The notes beneath the pieces are model-generated. The model was not told the origin of the DNA. It was given only the letters and a program-made list of their open reading frames with translations, and searched no databases. A stretch of 8,578 bases of DNA from Pseudomonadota bacterium (lineage in GTDB: Bacteria > Myxococcota > Polyangia > Polyangiales > Polyangiaceae): the NCBI GenBank assembly GCA_023419055.1, contig JAEZYO010000156.1, positions 1-8,578 on the forward strand. Direction: 5' to 3'. The translations under genes were made by a program, and so were the position numbers. Positions 6,381 through 8,578 of this stretch are shown piece by piece; position 1 is the first letter of the stretch; each line of letters opens with the position of its first letter.

Positions 6381-6405
6381 TTGGACAGTTGGACGGATTC
6401 GTCCA
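6381..6405. promoter_or_regulatory. Probable TetR operator 1 in the divergent spacer
   Basis: A perfect inverted repeat, TGGACG-GATT-CGTCCA, spans 6390-6405. It is preceded by an extra half-site in direct repeat (TTGGACAG at 6381-6388, TTGGACGG at 6389-6396). The element begins 9 bp upstream of the tetR start codon, so it overlaps the tetR leader and would support autoregulation. It also lies about 55 bp upstream of the ABC ATPase start, a suitable place to block an exporter promoter. I could not identify -35/-10 boxes with confidence. Confidence 0.6.
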
Positions 6406-6460
6406 GTTACGAACTCTCCGCGGCCCGGTGTGCTGGCGCTCTCGAGCCGAGAAAACCTAT

Positions 6461-7216
6461 ATGGACAGCATGTCCAGAAACGCTCTGGTTGACCAGCTCA
6501 TCGAGCTCCGGTCGGTCACCAAGAAGTACCCGACGGGCGGCGGAGAGTTCACGGCGCTCTCGGACGTGAACCTCGGCATTTCAGCGGGTGAGTTCGTGGC
6601 GGTGGTCGGAAAATCGGGCAGCGGCAAGTCGACGCTCCTCAACCTGATCGCCGCCATCGATCGCGCGACCAGCGGGGAAGTGGTCATCGCGGGCCAGTCA
6701 CTGCAGGGTCGCGACGAGAGCGAGCTCGCCGAGTGGCGCGGCCGGAACGTGGGGGTGGTGTTTCAGTTCTTTCAGCTCTTGCCCACGCTGACGGTGCTCG
6801 AGAACACGATGCTCCCCATGGACTTCGCGAGCACGCTGCCTCGCGCGCAGGCTCGCGGGCGGGCACTCGAGCTCCTCGCCCGCGTGGGGATCGCCGATCA
6901 GGCAGACAAATTGCCGAGCGCGCTGTCTGGCGGCCAGCAACAGCGCGCCGCCATCGCGCGGGCGCTCGCCAACGATCCGCCGCTCATCGTGGCGGACGAG
7001 CCCACTGGAAACCTCGACACTCACACCGCCGAAGCGGTGATCGCGCTGCTCGAGGGCCTGACCCAGGCGGGCAAGACGGTGCTGATGGTGACGCACGAGC
7101 GCGAGCTCGAAAGTCGCGTGGACCGCGTGATCACGCTCGCCGATGGGCGCATTCAGGGACAAGTCCAGGCTCGACGTGCCCAGGTGCTCGAGACCGAAGA
7201 GGCGAGCCGTGGCTAG
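6461..7216 (+). CDS. ABC transporter ATP-binding protein, LolD/MacB-type exporter
   Basis: From ATG 6461 the product is 251 residues; ATG 6470 would remove three. The ribosome site is weak (GAGAAAA). Every ABC ATPase motif is intact: Walker [10 protein letters not shown] (50-58), Q-loop [15 protein letters not shown] (101-115), signature LSGGQQQR (155-162), Walker B LIVADEP with catalytic Glu180, D-loop GNLD, and the switch histidine His212 in VLMVTHE. The form of these motifs is that of the LolD/MacB/FtsE group, which drives permeases that move lipoproteins, peptides or drugs out of the inner membrane without translocating through a classic channel. It acts as a cytoplasmic dimer with the permease encoded immediately downstream, whose GTG start overlaps this gene by 8 bp. 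Divergent TetR control is inferred. The frame is open further upstream to 6269, but that part is antisense to tetR and not ABC-like. Confidence 0.94.
   Translation: MDSMSRNALVDQLIELRSVTKKYPTGGGEFTALSDVNLGISAGEFVAVVGKSGSGKSTLLNLIAAIDRATSGEVVIAGQSLQGRDESELAEWRGRNVGVVFQFFQLLPTLTVLENTMLPMDFASTLPRAQARGRALELLARVGIADQADKLPSALSGGQQQRAAIARALANDPPLIVADEPTGNLDTHTAEAVIALLEGLTQAGKTVLMVTHERELESRVDRVITLADGRIQGQVQARRAQVLETEEASRG
6462..6476. promoter_or_regulatory. Probable TetR operator 2 overlapping the ABC ATPase start
   Basis: A perfect inverted repeat, TGGACA-GCA-TGTCCA, overlaps both candidate start codons of the ATPase gene (ATG at 6461 and 6470). It shares the TGGAC half-site with operator 1 but has a 3-base rather than a 4-base spacer. 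Bound protein here would block transcription at or just after initiation, and the RNA form could pair around the start codon. Because the site lies within coding sequence, part of the repeat could be coincidental. Confidence 0.5.
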
Positions 7217-8578
7217 TCCGCGCTGGACCAAGCTCTGGCGCGACCTCGTGACCGAGCGCGGCCGGGTGTTGCTCATGATCATCTCGATCGTGGTCAGCCT
7301 GGCCGCGGTGGGAGCAACGCTCGGAGCCTCCGCCGTCCTCGCCCGAGAAATCGCGGTGAACTACCTGGGGACTCGCCCTGCCTCCGCGACGCTCGAGCTG
7401 CCGGGCGGGGTCGACGCGGCGCTGGTCGCCGAGGTGAAGAAGCGCCCCGACATCGCCGAGGCCGAAGCGCGCGACGCCGTGCTCGCCAGAGTGCGAGTCG
7501 GCGCCGACTGGCGCCCCCTGTTGCTCTTCGTCATCGACGACTTCGAGAAGCTCTGCCTGAACACCTTTCGCCCCGAACAGGGTGCCTGGCCTCCACCGGA
7601 GGGGACGATCCTCCTCGAGCGCTCGGCGATCTCCATGCTCGAGGCGGGTCCGGGGGAGAGCGTGAGCATCAGAGTTCCGGGCGCGCGCGCCGCAACGGTC
7701 GCCATTTCCGGCACCGTTCACGATCCGGGGCTCGCTCCGGCGTGGCAGGAGCGCATGGGGTACGCCTACGCCACGAGCTCGACGCTGGCTCGGCTCGGAG
7801 GCTCACCTGACTTGCACGAGCTCCGCATCGAGGTGCGCGAGGGCGCGAGCGATCGCGCGGCCATCGAGGCCGTGGCCGGCGACCTGGCTCGCTGGCTCGG
7901 CGCGCGAGGCCACGCCGTGCACGAGATCCGGGTCCCTCCGCCGAAGCGGCACCCTCACCAGCTGCAAATGGTGACGGTGCTCACCATGCTGACGAGCTTC
8001 GCCGTCCTTTCGCTCGTCCTCTCGGCGGTGGTCGTGGCCACGAATCTCTCGGCGATGCTGGCGCGACAAGTTCGTGAGATCGGCGTCATGAAAACGTTGG
8101 GAGCGCGCACCTCGCAGATCGCGGGGATCTACTTCGTGTTCGTGCTCGCGCTCGCCTCGAGCGCGGTGCTCCTGGCCCTGCCTCTCGGCATCGCCGGAGC
8201 GCGCGGCTTCGCGGGGGCCATCGCTCGGATGCTGAACTTCGAGCTCACGAGCGTGGCGGTCCCCGGCGGAGTGCTGCTGATCCAAGCCGCCGCCGGGCTC
8301 TTGGTTCCGCTTGCGCTCGGGGCCATTCCCATTCTTCGCGCCAGCCGAACCAGCATCCGCGACACCCTCGACCAGCACGGGGCGAGCAGCGCGCGGCTCC
8401 GTGAATGGAGCGCTCGCTTGCCGGTTCCGCTGCGGCACGCCCTCCGTCGCCCAGGGCGGCTCGCCTTGACGCTCCTCTTGCTCGCCGCTGGCGGCGCCAT
8501 GTTCATGACCGCGCTGAACTTGCGCGCCAGCTGGATCGAGAACCTCGACAAGTTCTACGAGGCGCGCCACTACGATCT
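7209..8578 (+). CDS. ABC transporter permease, FtsX/MacB type (5' part, runs off right edge)
   Basis: Starting at GTG 7209, inside the end of the ATPase gene, 456 codons remain open to the window edge. A first transmembrane helix lies at about 20-42 (VLLMIISIVVSLAAVGATLG). Residues about 43-250 form a soluble periplasmic domain like that of MacB. An FtsX core follows, with helices at about 257-280, 304-330 and 351-377 and the coupling segment VREIGVMKTLGART (288-301) that contacts the ATPase. A further helix starts at about 418 (LALTLLLLAAGGAMFMTALN), and the chain then enters another extracytoplasmic stretch at the edge. This indicates the duplicated-FtsX form of about 800 residues rather than the four-helix MacB form. 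Together with the ATPase it makes an inner-membrane exporter; the substrate cannot be told. No outer-membrane or adaptor partner is visible in the window. Confidence 0.9.
   Translation, partial: MASPRWTKLWRDLVTERGRVLLMIISIVVSLAAVGATLGASAVLAREIAVNYLGTRPASATLELPGGVDAALVAEVKKRPDIAEAEARDAVLARVRVGADWRPLLLFVIDDFEKLCLNTFRPEQGAWPPPEGTILLERSAISMLEAGPGESVSIRVPGARAATVAISGTVHDPGLAPAWQERMGYAYATSSTLARLGGSPDLHELRIEVREGASDRAAIEAVAGDLARWLGARGHAVHEIRVPPPKRHPHQLQMVTVLTMLTSFAVLSLVLSAVVVATNLSAMLARQVREIGVMKTLGARTSQIAGIYFVFVLALASSAVLLALPLGIAGARGFAGAIARMLNFELTSVAVPGGVLLIQAAAGLLVPLALGAIPILRASRTSIRDTLDQHGASSARLREWSARLPVPLRHALRRPGRLALTLLLLAAGGAMFMTALNLRASWIENLDKFYEARHYD

Noticed and set aside
6269..6460. 64-codon upstream extension of the ABC ATPase
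   Set aside because: It is antisense to the start of tetR and includes the operator region; the extra residues are not ABC-like.
7131..8570. Minus-strand frames at 7131-7721 and 7803-8570
   Set aside because: Both are antisense to the FtsX-type permease, which has clear transmembrane and coupling motifs.

Overview
The window is GC-rich DNA from what looks like a Polyangiales-type myxobacterium (Myxococcota). Three things point that way: a lipoprotein with a long Gly/Ser/Thr/Ala linker, a Cys-rich lipoprotein, and an FGE-sulfatase-domain lipoprotein of a kind familiar from Sorangium/Polyangium relatives. This placement is a judgement from protein style, not a marker-gene result. There are seven intact or edge-truncated protein genes and one decayed gene. 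I see no rRNA, tRNA, CRISPR array or insertion sequence.

Layout. (1) Positions 838 to 1 (minus) hold the 5' part of a Pro/Ala-rich protein that runs off the left edge just as a membrane segment seems to begin. (2) Positions 1301 to 963 (minus) hold a VOC/glyoxalase-fold gene broken by two opposite single-base frameshifts and lacking its C-terminal end. (3) Positions 1566-3613 (plus) are a two-gene unit with a 2-bp gap: a Gly-rich, SGNH-like lipoprotein and an FGE-sulfatase-domain lipoprotein without the catalytic cysteines of true formylglycine-generating enzymes. Related imperfect hairpins in the same orientation flank this unit, at about 1421-1456 and 3661-3696. (4) Positions 3770-5759 (plus) are a second unit: a helix-turn-helix-like cytoplasmic protein followed within 4 bp (or overlapping by 17 bp, depending on the start) by a Cys-rich lipoprotein whose SGNH-like domain has lost its catalytic residues. 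(5) Positions 6372 to 5797 (minus) are a TetR-family repressor, convergent with unit 4 and divergent from (6), an ABC exporter operon at 6461-8578 made of an ATPase and an FtsX/MacB-type permease that runs off the right edge. The spacer and the start of the ATPase gene carry perfect inverted repeats sharing the TGGAC half-site, the likely TetR operators.

How the genes may work together. The TetR gene and the ABC operon form a classic repressor/exporter module for removing a small molecule, lipid or peptide from the inner membrane. The middle of the window is devoted to the cell envelope: three predicted lipoproteins, two with SGNH-like folds and one with an FGE-like fold, plus a DNA-binding-like protein tied to one of them. 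At least two of the three appear to be catalytically dead, so binding or structural roles are as likely as enzymatic ones. No strong evidence for a complete new system is visible. The hairpin-flanked lipoprotein pair, the HTH/pseudo-hydrolase pair and the TetR operator arrangement are the parts most worth following up.
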